DNA from: Abelmoschus esculentus
Taxonomy: Eukaryota; Streptophyta; Magnoliopsida; Malvales; Malvaceae
DNA length: 64,000 nucleotides
Direction: 5' to 3'
Assembly: GCA_035048815.1 (NCBI GenBank)
Contig: JAUCBN010000047.1
Location: 13,296,001 to 13,360,000, forward strand
Made by a program: the position numbers and the translations under genes. This document shows, in pieces, positions 13,465-25,399 of this stretch; the stretch's first letter is position 1, and the number at the start of each line of letters is the position of its first letter. The notes beneath the pieces are model-generated. The model did no database searches. It saw only the letters and a list, made by a program, of their open reading frames with translations, and was not told where the DNA came from.

Positions 13465-13514
13465 CACGTGCATTAAAGTCTTAACCAACCACGTATTTTA
13501 AAAGTGACACGTGG
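13465..13514. promoter_or_regulatory. Pair of CACGTG (G-box/ABRE-like) sites
   Basis: CACGTG at 13465-13470 and CACGTGG at 13508-13514, with a CCACGTA between, lie about 0.9 kb upstream of the inferred start of the DUF3527 transcript. CACGTG is the core bound by bZIP and bHLH factors. The function here is not shown by sequence alone. Confidence 0.35.
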
Positions 13515-14429
13515 AACGGAACCATTGTAGCAAAAAAGTCTGTTTACATGTGAATTTCATGTACTTCCAAATAATAAATTGATTAGATAAAACAAAGTTT
13601 GTATCCGAATTTCCCAATTCAATTGAAGAGGATTGAATGCCTAATCCTAATACATTCATTGGATTTTAATGACAAAACAATATCCTTAGGGTTTTGGTAA
13701 TGAATAATTTCAAGACATTATATATACTGGAACCGGATTGAGTTCAGATTTAACTTTTTATTTTAAAATTTAAATTGTGACGGGTTCAATTAAAAGTGCT
13801 ATAATTTTGATCAAGTGCAGATCGAATAAAGATATAACCTAGCCTGAACCATGACCATCTCTAAATAAAACTTACCCAAATATTTTTAATTATCGAATAA
13901 ATCTACGGTGTTGCTTGAATCTCATCACTTACAGCCTACATGTAGCAAGGTATCTGGACCTCACATCTGCATGCGACAAAATCTATGTTAATTGTTGGAT
14001 TGAACTGAAATTAACGATGTAGTGCACTTCATCACCTGCAGATGACGAGATTAAAAAAAACACTTCTTTTTTACCTATTCTCTCAAATATTAAAAAATAT
14101 ACATATTTTGCCCAAATTTTCTTTCAATTCAATTATTTACTTAAATTGGCCAAATTTTTAGCTGAAGAAATATCCGGAAAGAAAAAAGTTAAAGAAAAGA
14201 CAAAACATGGACTTATACATAAGTGACAAATGAGGACATAGCCGGCAAGCATAATAGCATATGATGAGTTGAAACAAGACTGCTTTTCCGTAAGACATGA
14301 ACAGAACCTGGGAAACTCATTGTCTCTCCCAACAGCTCATCCCAGAGCAAAGAGAACAAATATTCCCTTCCTAAAACATAATCTATAATACAGGCAAGCA
14401 AGCTATGTTCTCTCTTTAAAATAATTAAA

Positions 14430-15378
14430 AAAAAACTCAGTTTTTTTTGGTCTCTCGAGCTTTCTAGTACTGATCCAGTGTTCTTCTGTTGGTTCCTTTT
14501 AAAATTTTCAGTACTCTCAGAGGCTCATGTCTGAATCTTCTTTAAACAAGGGTCTTTGTCTCTGGTGTTTCCCTTCTTTGCTTTCTTGTAGATTCATAAG
14601 AGACTTTGAGCTCAAGAGTTTGAAGGGTATGATTTGCATTTTCTTACAATTTGTGGGCTTCTTTTAATTCACTGCAATATTAAGTATACTGGTGGTGGTG
14701 GTCGTGGGGTATGCCCATTTTCTCTGGCAATTTCTTTTGGCCACCTGTTGTTGCCTTGGAATGGAAGTGAAAATGAAGTCGGTGTTCTTCTTTAACAATT
14801 GTACATGCCTTTATCTCTGTCACTTTACTCTCCTTTTCCAGACTGTTTATAGAGATCACGAGATTCCTGGTTGGCTCAAAGGTTCTGGTTTAGTTTAATT
14901 TATGAGATCACTGCCATTTTTTGTTTTATGTTAAAGTTTAAATTTTTATATATGGTGCCTACTTTTCCAGAGGAAGCTTATTTCTAAAGTTAAGATCACA
15001 GGAATAGTGCTTCATCATGAGAATATTTGGACATAATTTGTCTCTTGAATAAGCATATAAGTTTTGCTTGTGTATGAACTATGAACATTGACCAAAGGTT
15101 TGTTGATTGATATGTTCTTTTTTTTTTCAGACAGTAGTTGCTGTCTTCTAGTGTTTTAGGAGCATTGTCTTTTTGATGAATCCAATGGAATAACTTGGTT
15201 TTCATGAATCAATGTTTTATGGTTTGCATTCTTGCAGAACTGGAAATGCATCAATGTACATCTGATCCGAGTCCAAACTCTAAACATTGTTGTTCCGTGT
15301 TGTAGAAGGGATTTGTTGAGGGCAAAGGAGGCTTTTTCTGATACCGGCTGGCTGCTTGGTCGCTTCAATGCTTCAGTG
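14430..15378 (+). other. 5' leader region of the DUF3527 gene with leader intron and upstream ORF
   Basis: A pyrimidine-rich leader from about 14430, a plausible donor near 14627 (AAGGGTATGA) and an acceptor (TTCTTGCAG) ending at 15237 suggest at least one leader intron. After the acceptor, a 20-codon ORF (15246-15305) starts MHQCTSDPSPNSKHCC and stops at TAG. It is in a different frame from the main protein, whose first ATG is at 15379. It may be a simple upstream ORF or the original N-terminus cut off by a frameshift. Confidence 0.4.
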
Positions 15379-17117
15379 ATGTATATCGGCTCGAACCGGA
15401 ACTCGTCATCGGTTAGCATACCTTATTTGGAGTCATTCTCATCAGATGACTTCTTTGAAATCTGCCCAAGTTCAGACAAGAAAGAAAAACTGTTGGAGGA
15501 AACTCTAGGGGAAGATAACAAGGTGGACATCAGTTCGAAAGAAGCAGCTCATAATCCACACAACTCACCCTCAGCTAAGCTCAAAACACCTCATTCACCA
15601 TGTTCCTATGAAAGTGACTCATTTTCCAGCACCATATTTACTATTAGAAAAATGTTTGATCCATTCATGAAATCGAAGTCTCCGCAAAGCCGGTTCGGTT
15701 ATGTCACAGAGGCTGACAGTATCAAATCTAGTTTGATGGAAAATACAAGAAGAAACAAGACATTTCGGAAATCTTTGCTACATGACTTCTCACGTTCACC
15801 ACAAAATACTAAATTGGGTTCGGACATTGTTGAGAAAGACGTCGTTCGCTCGTCGGTTCACCTACATGGTTATCTCAAGTTGGAAGCTAAACATGGGGTA
15901 CCATTTTTTCAGTTCTCAATGAATGAACCAGAAGATATTCTTCTGGCCAAAACATTGAAGGCTAACAATGCTTTCAATTGGGTGTATACCTTCCACTCTG
16001 TCGGAAATAAAGAGAAGAGCAATGCCAGTATACGGGAACCAAGTGATAGTACCAAAGTTGCTGCTTCAATTGTTGCACAGATGCAAGTTTCCTGTCATTT
16101 GTGCTCAGAAATTAAAGATGGTGGAGATGTCGAAAAATCGATGGTTACGGAGTTTGTTTTGTACGATACCACTCGCGCAAGACGTGTCGCTGTCCTTGGA
16201 TCCACTGATGTTCATAAAGCTACTACCTGTTATAACTTAGATGATGGCTCTAAAATGGTGAGGCTTAAAGATCATTTAAACCATGCTATGGACAGTGATG
16301 AGGTTGAATTCCTTAATGGAACACCTGCTGATTTGCATCCAAACCTCGAAGTTGCGACCATAGTCATTCGAGTGCCATTCAAGAATAGAGAGAGCTCAAG
16401 ATACAGAAGAGGGGATAAATTTAATGACAAGACGCATTTAGATATACTAAATGTCTCTACATTTGAGGAAAGCATGAGCCAAGAGAAGGTGAAAGTCATT
16501 ATTCCAACAGGAAACCATGGTTTTCCTAGTGCTGAGACTCGGATTCCTTCGTCATTACTGGATAGGTGGAGGTTGGGAGGAGGCTGCGATTGCGGTGGTT
16601 GGGACATGGCCTGTCCTCTAGTAGTTTTCGGCAATCCCGGTCTAAATTGTTTCGATGATCAACCACTGATGGATGGCAAGCAGCCTTTTGAACTTTTTCT
16701 TCAGGTGCAATTCTAGTTTCATACCAAAGTCCAAACCATTTTTCTCAAGCCTAGCTTGCCTGATGAAGGAATAGCTTTCCTATTACTAATTCGATTTTAA
16801 TTACTTTGTAGGGTGCCAAAGAGAATACACCAGCACTGACCTTGACAGCCATTGAAGGAGCGTATGCAGTTGATTTTCATGCAAAATTGTCTGCGTTGCA
16901 AGCATTTTCCATTTGTGTTGCTGTGCTGCATTGTTCAGAAACCTCCGCTACCGTTTCTGAGACGGAAAGCAAACGTTTGCCACAATACAATTCATTAAAA
17001 ATTCTTATCCAGGAGGAAGAGAATCTCTTAATAAAAGCAGTCAGGGAGGAGAAGATGGAGGCTATCCCACCATCCTACATGATTAACCCTCCTTTCTCTC
17101 CGATTGCTCGCGTCTAG
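15379..17117 (+). CDS. DUF3527 family protein
   Basis: Plant-specific protein of unknown function. Exon 1 15379-16704 and exon 2 16812-17117 (GT-AG, phase 0) encode 543 residues. The N-terminal half is Ser/Lys-rich and probably disordered. From about residue 155 onward the DUF3527 region is recognisable: VHLHGYLKLE...GVPFFQFSM, then VAQMQVSCHLCSE, then the cysteine-rich GGGCDCGGWDMACPL and the end block YAVDFHAKLSALQAFSICVAVLHC. No signal peptide or membrane segment is visible. The frame is open upstream of the ATG as far as 15232 (RRDLLRAKEAFSDTGW), with no earlier in-frame ATG, and that stretch looks coding. So either translation starts at 15379 and the protein is N-terminally short, or a frameshift near 15300 has separated the original start at 15246. 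The At1g63520 family is the likely counterpart, from memory. Confidence 0.85.
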
Positions 17118-17948
17118 ACCAGAAACTATTGCCTTGTTCATTTGAAAATGGACTATTCATGTGTTTTGGTGTAGCTGTAACAAGGGATGGACTGTGTTTG
17201 CACTAAAAACACAGCATTGATCCCAGCTTACTCTAAATCTGGAATGTCTTATTTTGAATACTGTGAAATGGTTTTACATAATGATATTCGAGTCCGTGCC
17301 ACGAATCGAAGGTTACATCAATCGTGCAAGAATTTCTTCACTATGCCATTGATTCGTTCTTCATTTATATAAATTAAAATTGTAACAGAAACACCAGATT
17401 ATTCATAATTGTAAGAAATGGGAATCACCCTCTTATTATTGTCGATAACCTGATCGTGGAATTTAAGTCCTCTAATAGTAATAGAAACGCTTGTATAGGA
17501 CACTTTGGTAGTTTATATCTAAGGTTGTTTGTTTTTAAGGTTATCTTAGATAAATAAAGTTTAATTTTTATCAATTTGATCCCCTTATCTCTTTAAAACA
17601 CAAATTGGACTAATTTCAAAACAATTCCCAAAATCAATTACCAGCAACAATGTCCAACATGCAAAGGAGGATTTCTAACCAATACTTTAATAATGTTTTA
17701 TTTTATTCCCTCTATTACGCTTTCTTCCAATCCAACGCTTCTTATTTCTCCATTCTCTCATATCTAAATCTGCACCGTCTGATCAATCAAACATATCCTC
17801 CTCACTCTTCCATCACTCCTTCAGATCTAACCAGACAACTAACCCTTTATTTTGTTTGTCATTTCCTCATCCTCCCCAAAAAAAGTCTGAGACTTTGAGC
17901 TCAAAGTTACTATCTTTACTGATATTATCCTGCAAGAGAAAGACCCAA

Positions 17949-19019
17949 ATGGTGGAAGCGCAAACATGGACTACAAGGAGGATGAGCAACCCAAGATTGG
18001 AGTCGACACCCACCGCCGACCACCAAGCTCTGGACATCCCGGCAACTCCAACCAGTGATGTTAGAAACAGCATCTACAGCGTTGGATCACATCTCTCTCC
18101 TAACCTCTTAACAGCACTCATCATTGCTTCATGGTTCATGTCCAACATTGGGGTCCTTTTACTCAACAAGTATCTCCTCAGCTTTTATGGCTACCGTTAT
18201 CCAATTTTCCTCACCATGCTTCACATGATCTCCTGCGCCTCTTACAGTTACATAGCCATAAACTTCCTTGAAATAGTCCCGAGGCAACATATTTTGTCGA
18301 GGAAGCAGTTGTTCAAGATCTTTGCTTTGAGTGCCATTTTCTGTTTCTCCGTGGTGTGTGGGAACACTTCTTTAAGGTACATTCCAGTGTCGTTTAACCA
18401 AGCTATTGGCGCCACCACCCCTTTTTTCACTGCAATTTTCTCTTTCTTAATCACTTGCAAGAAGGAATCTGTTGGAGTTTATTGTGCACTTTTGCCTGTC
18501 GTTTCTGGGATTGTGTTGGCTAGTAACAGTGAGCCTTTGTTTAACCTTTTTGGGTTCTTGGTCTGCGTTGGGTCAACTGCTGGTCGTGCTTTAAAGTCTG
18601 TAGTTCAAGGGATCTTGTTAACTAGTGAAGCTGAGAAGCTACACTCCATGAACTTGTTGTTGTATATGGCGCCTATGGCTGCCATGATTTTGTTACCATT
18701 TACTCTTTATATTGAAGGGAATGTTGCAAGCATCACACTTGAGAAAGCCAGGACTGATCCTTTCATTGTTTACTTGTTGGTTGGGAATGCTACGGTGGCC
18801 TATTTGGTGAATTTAACAAATTTTTTGGTCACCAAGCATACAAGTGCTCTTACCCTGCAGGTTTTGGGCAATGCCAAAGCTGCTGTGGCGGCGTTCGTGT
18901 CAGTTATGATCTTCAGGAATCCGGTGACCGTGATGGGAATGGCTGGATTCGGTGTTACAATTATGGGTGTTGTGCTTTACAGTGAGGCAAAGAAACGAGC
19001 CAAGTTCACAACACACTGA
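17949..19019 (+). CDS. Sugar-phosphate/nucleotide-sugar translocator (KVAG/TPT family), At1g12500 type
   Basis: Multi-pass transporter of the drug/metabolite superfamily, probably in the Golgi or endomembrane, exchanging a sugar phosphate or nucleotide sugar; the substrate cannot be read from sequence. It is a single uninterrupted exon of 356 residues. The start at 17949 is chosen because MVEAQTWTTRRMSNPR closely resembles the N-terminus I recall for At1g12500; an in-frame ATG 93 bp upstream (17856) is a weaker alternative. After a cytosolic tail of about 50 residues come about ten hydrophobic segments with family motifs SNIGVLLLNKYLL, PVSFNQAIGATTPFFTA, RALKSVVQGILL, SALTLQVLGNAK and the end block GVVLYSEAKKR. 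There is no chloroplast transit peptide, which argues against a plastid phosphate translocator. The transcript likely ends near 19220-19260. Confidence 0.93.
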   Translation: MVEAQTWTTRRMSNPRLESTPTADHQALDIPATPTSDVRNSIYSVGSHLSPNLLTALIIASWFMSNIGVLLLNKYLLSFYGYRYPIFLTMLHMISCASYSYIAINFLEIVPRQHILSRKQLFKIFALSAIFCFSVVCGNTSLRYIPVSFNQAIGATTPFFTAIFSFLITCKKESVGVYCALLPVVSGIVLASNSEPLFNLFGFLVCVGSTAGRALKSVVQGILLTSEAEKLHSMNLLLYMAPMAAMILLPFTLYIEGNVASITLEKARTDPFIVYLLVGNATVAYLVNLTNFLVTKHTSALTLQVLGNAKAAVAAFVSVMIFRNPVTVMGMAGFGVTIMGVVLYSEAKKRAKFTTH

Positions 19020-19259
19020 CAGTAAGGTAAAAATCCAAAGGAATCCTATTTCTTGCTTTTATTTAGATTTTATCAGATTTAATGCAATGAAAGAACCGAA
19101 AAAGCGAATTCGGATAAAAGAAAATTATGATTGGTTTGTATAGGAAAAATGGAGGAGAAAAGGGGGTGGGGAAGGGCTAGATGCTCTCTTTTTCTTTTGT
19201 TATTGGGGTGGTTTAAGAGAATAAAGTTCTCTCTTTCACTTTTCCCCTGTTTGTAATCT

Positions 19260-21248
19260 TATCATATGGTTTTGCTTCATTGATATGGACAGAAAAAAGA
19301 CATGTTCTTGCAATATTAAATTTCTTAATTTTGAGTTGAATATCTATGATTGACATTCTCAACCTTGTTTCTGAGTTTGGGTTTAATAGAAAGCATGTTT
19401 CTGGTATGACAGAACAGCTAAAGATTGGATTTTTGGTTCATTTTCAGGTGTCCTGAGAATTTGAATAGAACTTTCTTCTTCTGTATACCATTTGAGAGTT
19501 TTATCCTCATGAATTAGGACATAAAGTAGGTTTCTCATTCCAATGACAATTGGTCAATTGTTCCAGGAAACTAACTGCGCCTGATGTTGGAAGACCAAGT
19601 TTTAGCTTTTATTGCGTTACTAGGACAAATGGGGCCGTGAATGTGTGAATGGTTGGTTGACAGTTGTTTAGCCGTCTCGATGCCGGTTGCCGCGGATTTG
19701 AGTGTTGGTCAAGGTTTCACAAAAAGTCCAGTTGGTGCTGGCTGATTGGGACTTTGCAATCAGCAACTTGCAGCAGTGTGGGACATGTAATTAGTGTTAG
19801 GTGGTGGTTGGAACTTTATTGTCCTAGTGGCCGTGGCTAGCGTTGAACTTATAGCGTTAGTTGAAGGCCAAATTGAGGGTTTGGTGTCTAGGCATCAGAG
19901 ACCAAGCAATTGGTAGCTTTTTCAAACTCCTGAAATAAACAAAACAAAATAAAAACACAAGAACAAGCATCAGAGGCCTGAGAACAAAATATCAACGGTT
20001 GAGACACCGTCGAACCTTCAAACCGTGACGATAACGACCACCCAAACATGCTCCGATCAAACTAATTTTTGAGAAAATTGTTCCCTTCAAAACGACCGAT
20101 GCAAGGGATGTAAGAAAAAGAGCCTAAAGGCTCAGCCAAGCACCACCAAATTTGTCAGAAGACACATCAAAGATGAAAGAGGTTTATTTAGTTGGAAAGA
20201 AACTCGACCAAGCCTGGTGAGACCGAAGCAAAACGTAGCCAAGGTTTCTTATGAAGATGGAAAGGAGGAGCGTTTTTGGAGCTTTGTTGTTAGTTTTTAG
20301 ATTTGGTTATACATACAAAATAACTTTTCCAAATTGATTTTAGATTTCTCGTATTTCATAATTATCATTAAACTTTATTTTAAAATTTATTTTAATTATT
20401 AAAATTTTTAAATGTTCAATTAATTTAGACATTAAACGGTGTTCGTCACTTTTAAATATCAAATTATCATATAAAATGATTATTTGGCCTTAATTTTTAC
20501 CGGTCACTTTGCCTTCGAGTTTGAATTTGAACTCTATTTTATTGAAAAATATTTCAAAACTCATGAATCGACCAAAAATTTTATGGTTTCTCTCTCGTCA
20601 TAGTATTTTGTTTCTCTCATTCCAACTTTTTACCGTTCGGATCTTGGAGAAGTTCTTTCATTCATCAGTACATAAACATCGTCAAAAAGTTAATGAAGGA
20701 AAGATAAAAAAAAGAACATTCAATTTCTAAATTTCAGTTAGTAAATTGAATGTTTTAAAAGTTTAATGTTCAAAATAGATTTAAGAGTAAAGTTCACTAA
20801 TAATTTATATAATTTTTACCCTTTAAAAATATGTTATTTTTACTTTAATCTTCAATAATTTAATTTCTTAATTATTTTATTTATTTGACCATCGATATCC
20901 GATCCATTAATAGAGTAATTTAGATCAGGTTTTATAAAGACCTAATATGGGATAAGACAACCCTCTCAACTTAATTTTTTATTATATTATAATATTTGTT
21001 TACATTTTTTTCCATTCTTTGACAAAGTATATATACCTCAGGTATATAAATATTTAAATCGAATCTTAAATATTTAAATCGAATCTTTTATAATAAACAC
21101 CATCTTTTTGTCTACTAGAATTTATGTGGTTAAATTTTCATGGGGTATGATACATGGGACAAACACCTTTAATGACAAATTTTTATAAATTTTTTTTTAT
21201 ATAGATCCAATTCTCAGTCTACCCTTGTGTAACTTGTTTACTTTACAG
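19260..21248. other. Intergenic with retroelement-like relic and foldback repeat
   Basis: About 19560-20280 is richer in GC than its surroundings and has no open frame; its texture suggests an old retroelement fragment, but no domain was recognised. A foldback repeat follows at 20341-20822. From about 20830 to 21190 the DNA is plain AT-rich. An intron-like tail ending TTTACAG at 21248 leads into the aminotransferase pseudogene. Confidence 0.4.
20341..20822. repeat. Foldback MITE-like repeat, copy B
   Basis: The interior matches copy A at 10853-11440. The reverse complement of its right end (about 20700-20822) matches the left end of copy A, and a diverged version of the same sequence is seen at its own left end (about 20359-20450). 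This gives long imperfect terminal inverted repeats of roughly 100 bp. No coding capacity. Boundaries are approximate. Confidence 0.55.
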
Positions 21249-22257
21249 GTTGTTGCAGGGATTCATGTCTCAAGTCATGGAGAAAGCTGTTTCATTCAAT
21301 CCTTCACAGATACTGCTGACTGCTGGTGCCTGGTGCAACCCCTGCTATTGAGATTCTTAGTTTCTGCTTGGCAGATACTGGAAATGCATTTCTTGTTCCA
21401 GCACTGTATTACCCTGGTTGATTTTTCCTCCACAATTTTCACTGTTTTCATTCTGGTAACCAGTTATTTGTCAAGTATGCTAAGCTTTTGAATGAAATAT
21501 GCAGTTTTGACAGGGTTGTGAAATGGTGAACTGGGGTTGAAATAATCCATGTTCCTTGCCGAAGTGCTGACAACTTCAACCGGGCAATGAAACGTGGGGT
21601 GAAAGTGCGTGGGATTACAATATCGAACCCATCAAATCCTGTCGGCAGTCTTCTAAGTCAGGAAACACTTCACAGCCTGCTAGACTATTCCAGACTCCAG
21701 AGAGAAGAACATTCATATTGTCTCGAACGAAAGATTCGCTGGTTCTACTCATGGGAACGAAGAATTTGTGAGCATGGCAGAAATCATTGATCAGGAAGAT
21801 ATCGACAGGAAAAGAGTCCATATAATATATGGTTTGTCAAAAGATCTTTCTCTTTCAGGCTTGCGGGTTGGTGTTATCTACTTTAACGAGGATGTTCTGG
21901 CTGCTGTTAAAAGGTTGACAAGATTCTCAGACATCTCAGCTCCAAGTCCAACCCAACGTTTGCTTATCTCCATGCTATCTGATACAAGGTTCATTCAAAC
22001 ATTCATTACCACAAACAGGGAGAGGTTTCAAAGAATGTTGGGCTGATATGAGCGGGTTAATCAGCTCTTACAGTGAGAAAGGAGAGTATGAGCTTTGGGA
22101 TAACTTGTTGAATGTAGCCAAGGTCACTGTAACTCCAGGATCTTGTTGTCATTGTATCGAACCTGGATGGTTCCGCTTCTGTTTCGCTACATTGACAGAG
22201 AAAGATATCCCTGCTGTTATGGAAAGGATTCAGAAAGTTTTGAAACCTGTAAATTGA
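21249..22257 (+). pseudogene. ACC-synthase-like aminotransferase pseudogene (ACS10/12 type)
   Basis: Remnant of a PLP-dependent aminotransferase of the ACC-synthase-like clade. Recognisable blocks in order: a retained acceptor at 21248; the block around SFNPSQILLTAGA; ADTGNAFLVPA; a retained intron (about 21418-21501); then DRVVKW, VEIIHVPCRSADNFN, RGVKVRGITISNPSNPVGSLL, SMAEIIDQEDIDRKRVHIIYG, LSKDLSLSGLRVG (PLP-lysine region, Lys present), ISMLSDTRFIQ, and the end GWFRFCFATLTEKDIPAVMERI. Damage: the N-terminal half is missing, there is an extra base near 21263, a short duplicated GGTGC-type insertion near 21325, deletions before MKRGVKV and around RFQRMLG-DMSGL, and several stops. Because an intron survives, it arose by DNA duplication or decay in place and is not a processed copy. 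Confidence 0.85.
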
Positions 22258-22560
22258 ATAGTTGAAGAGCTGTTGTTTTATTCATTTTAGACAACCCCCA
22301 GATTTTTACTTGTTTTCATTTCAGAACTGAATAGACATGTACTCGAATGACTTTTGTTGCATAAATATACATATAAATGAATACCCTTTATTGCATAAAA
22401 TTACAAATGGAGGAAACAAATCAACTATGGTAAGCTCAATGAATACAAAAGAACGTTTTTCCCCTTCTTTTTCCCTATCCATTTTTACCTTAATCAGCAA
22501 ATGTCTCTACATGGTCTGGAAAACACATTGCAACTTGGTCACTATGATTCAATGCTAAGA

Positions 22561-25288
22561 TCAGATGGACTCCAGAACTTGGACAACCTCAGACATGCTA
22601 GGTCTTCTTGAAGGAACCTCTGATGTGCAAATCAACCCCAATTTCATGACCTGTATTAATTCATTTTCTGCAAAACCCCGCAATCTTCTATCGAAACAAT
22701 CCGAAGCAGAGCCCTTCTCCAACAATCCTCTAACATACTCACACAGAATCACCACCTCGTTTACAGTTGGACTCTCTACTGGTTGCCTCCCGGTTACCAG
22801 TTCTAAAAGAATCACTCCAAAGCTGTACACATCACATTTCTCACTAAGTCTCAAACTTTGGGCCAACTCCGGTGCAACATATCCGACTGCATTATGGAAT
22901 TTAGTTAAACCATAGTTGTCAAAAATCGGAAGCAATCTTCCTAATCCATAATCAGACAATTTGGCATCGTAGTTCTCATCTAAGAGTATGTTAGTCGATT
23001 TGATGTTGAGATGGAGAATTGGAGGTCTAATATCATGGTGAAGGTAAGAAAGTCCTCTTGCAATTCCAAGGGCAATATGGAATCTCCTAGACCAACTTAG
23101 TTCAGTATTACCTACGCCTGTACTAGTACCTGGGTAGTTCAGTCCATGAAGATTATCATAGAGATTTCCATTCGGAATGAATTCTGATAGAATCAACTGC
23201 ATCGTTGACGACCAGTAATAGCCTTGAAAAGCAACCAAGTTGGGATGTTTGATGTTACCTAGGCAACTAATTTCTTGCTCAAATTCATCTTGGTTTCTAA
23301 TTCTTCCCAGAGTCTCCAGCTTTTTCACTGCAATTGAGATCCCCCCTTCGAAGCTACTTCTGTAGACAGTTCCGATCGAACCACCACCTATTAGACTATC
23401 CTTGTCAAGCAAAGCTTTTGTGCCAGTTTCCCAATCTTCATATTTAGATGGCAAACTTTTGCTAAAGAGGACCAACTTCCCGATTATAACATTCGAATCT
23501 GATGAACCTGGCGGTGTGCTCTCAACAACCACTGTCACTTCCTCCTTTTTACTCCTACGTGCCCTGATGTTCATGATGGTTACAACACAAACCCCTGTAA
23601 GGATCACAGCAGCAGCAACAATGGCAACAATTGCAGAAACACTAAGCACCCTGTTCCTACCGGTTGTAGGAGACCTGCCACTTAAGGAGCAGGATGTCAA
23701 AGGGAAACCACAGAGCCTAGGGTTGTTAAAAAATGCTGATGGACCAAAGGACTGGATGGTTTGGATGGTAGGAATGGTACCAGAGAGATTGTTGTAAGAA
23801 AGATTAAAATGCGCTAACATGGTCAGATTAACAAGCGAAGAGGGGATTGATCCAGAAAGCGAATTCTGTGAGAGATCAAGAAATTGGAGTTTTGACAAGT
23901 TACCAATACTAGATGGGATACTTCCATTTAGCTGGTTGGCATGTAAGTCTAAGATTTCCAGTTGTGACATGTTGTAAATTGTATCAGGTATATGTCCCTC
24001 TAGAGCATTCCCAGAAACATCCCTACAGCAACATCATATAAGTTTCAAACGATTAGGACAAATCAATGCTGATGAAATCTGAAAGATATCAAGATAGTGT
24101 TTATACTCACAGTTCGCGAAGAAACCTGCAGTTGCTTACATCTGCAGGAATCCCACCGGCAAGGTTGAGATTGTGCAAATCCAAGACTTGTAGCACCTCA
24201 ATGCTACCAAATCCAGCTGGAATCGTCCCGTTCAGTGAATTATTAGCCAAGCTAATTGCCACAAGTCTTCCCAAATCCACAATATTAACTGGTATGGTCC
24301 CGTTTAGCCTGTTGAACCCCAAGTCCAAAACTTTAAGGCTTTTACAGTTTGAGATGCTTGATGGGATCTCCTCATCCAAAGTATTCCATGAAGCATCGAT
24401 AAATTCCAAAGTCTCACTACAGGTTCGTATCAAAGGTATCTTACCAAAGAATCCATTATGTGAAACATTGAAATAAGTGATGTTCTTAAATTCAATAACC
24501 CCCAACGGTGCCAACCCTGTAAAAGAATTTCTGCTAAGATCCAAATGTAGCAAGCTTCGGCATTTCGACATCTCTCTGACCACACTGCCACTTAATGCAT
24601 TGCTGCCAACAGATACATACTTCAACATTGAGATATCACAAATTCCAGAAGGCAATTCACCAGTAAGATTATTGAACGAGAAATCAAACCCTTCGAGCAT
24701 ACTGCAGTTCACAATGGACCCCGGAATGGAACCAGACAGACCGTTATGGGAAAAAGAAACATACTTTGTTTTGTAACAATTCTTGAACAAAGCAAATGGG
24801 ATCTCCCCAGAATAGCCATTCTTTGAAAGATCAAGAAATCTAATGTTAGGTAAATCACCAATGAAACCTGGTATGGGACCAGATAATGCATTGGAACTCA
24901 CATTGATCGTCCATAATGTTTGTAACAGTGAATACTCTGGGGGGATATTACCTGAAAATCTGTTGCCAAACAATGTCAAGACTCTTATAGAGCTTAAACC
25001 TGACAGGGCAGCCGATAGTTGTCCACTGAGGCTAGTGTTCCACAAAACAATCTTGTCCACAAATCCCTCTGGATTGCAGAATACACCACTGAAATCTACA
25101 CAAGGGTTACCACTTGGGACCCAGGAATGCAAGCTGTCGTAAGGATCATCAGTGATATTGCCTTTAAACTGGAGCAAAATTTCCTTCTCAGATGCTGCTA
25201 AAGAAATGGTGAGGATTCTCGTTCCAAATGAAGCTAGAATCAGGAAGAGCAAAGCATGGGAGACAATGAATTGATGGGTCCTTCTCAT
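22561..25288 (-). CDS. LRR receptor-like kinase with atypical kinase domain, At1g12460 type
   Basis: Plasma-membrane receptor-like protein of 879 residues in two exons (25288-24111 and 24022-22561, GT-AG). The start ATG at 25288 gives MRRTHQF followed by a hydrophobic signal peptide (about 1-32). An N-terminal LRR cap (WVPSGNPCVDFSGVFC) precedes about 18 LRRs to about residue 520, then one membrane segment (VSAIVAIVAAAVILTGVCVV) and a kinase domain (about 600-877). The glycine loop (GGGSIGTVYR) and the ATP lysine (IAVKKLE) are present, but the catalytic HRD is HLN and DFG is DYG. The missing catalytic Asp predicts little or no phosphotransfer; the related Arabidopsis proteins share this, from memory. 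A TGA ends the protein right after VLESI, a few residues earlier than in relatives. The ligand is unknown. Confidence 0.93.
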
Positions 25289-25399
25289 GCTCGAAACACA
25301 GCAGGAATACACTAAATTTTGAGCCTACCACGTTTGGCATTATTGAATTAGATTCAAAGAAAATCTGCCTATCCTGCTTTTCCAATTGCCAAGCTTGTT

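Larger units (their letters stand above)
11441..14420. other. Intergenic, repeat-rich; promoter side of tubulin and DUF3527 genes
   Basis: AT-rich DNA of about 3 kb. It contains an exon-like relic (12539-12731), a decayed hAT element (12934-13103) and two CACGTG boxes (13465, 13508). No intact gene was seen. The tubulin promoter lies to the left of this stretch (about 10650-10850). Confidence 0.45.

Noticed and set aside
15232..15378. Extension of the DUF3527 protein to a TTG start at 15232
   Set aside because: The acceptor AG at 15237 falls inside this stretch, so its first codons are intronic; TTG starts are not expected in plants.
17856..17948. Longer translocator start at 17856
   Set aside because: MVEAQ at 17949 matches the family N-terminus as I recall it; the extra 31 residues resemble translated leader.
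19560..20280. A retrotransposon gene in the GC-richer stretch
   Set aside because: No reverse transcriptase, integrase or gag motif and no open frame were found; only the texture suggests a relic.
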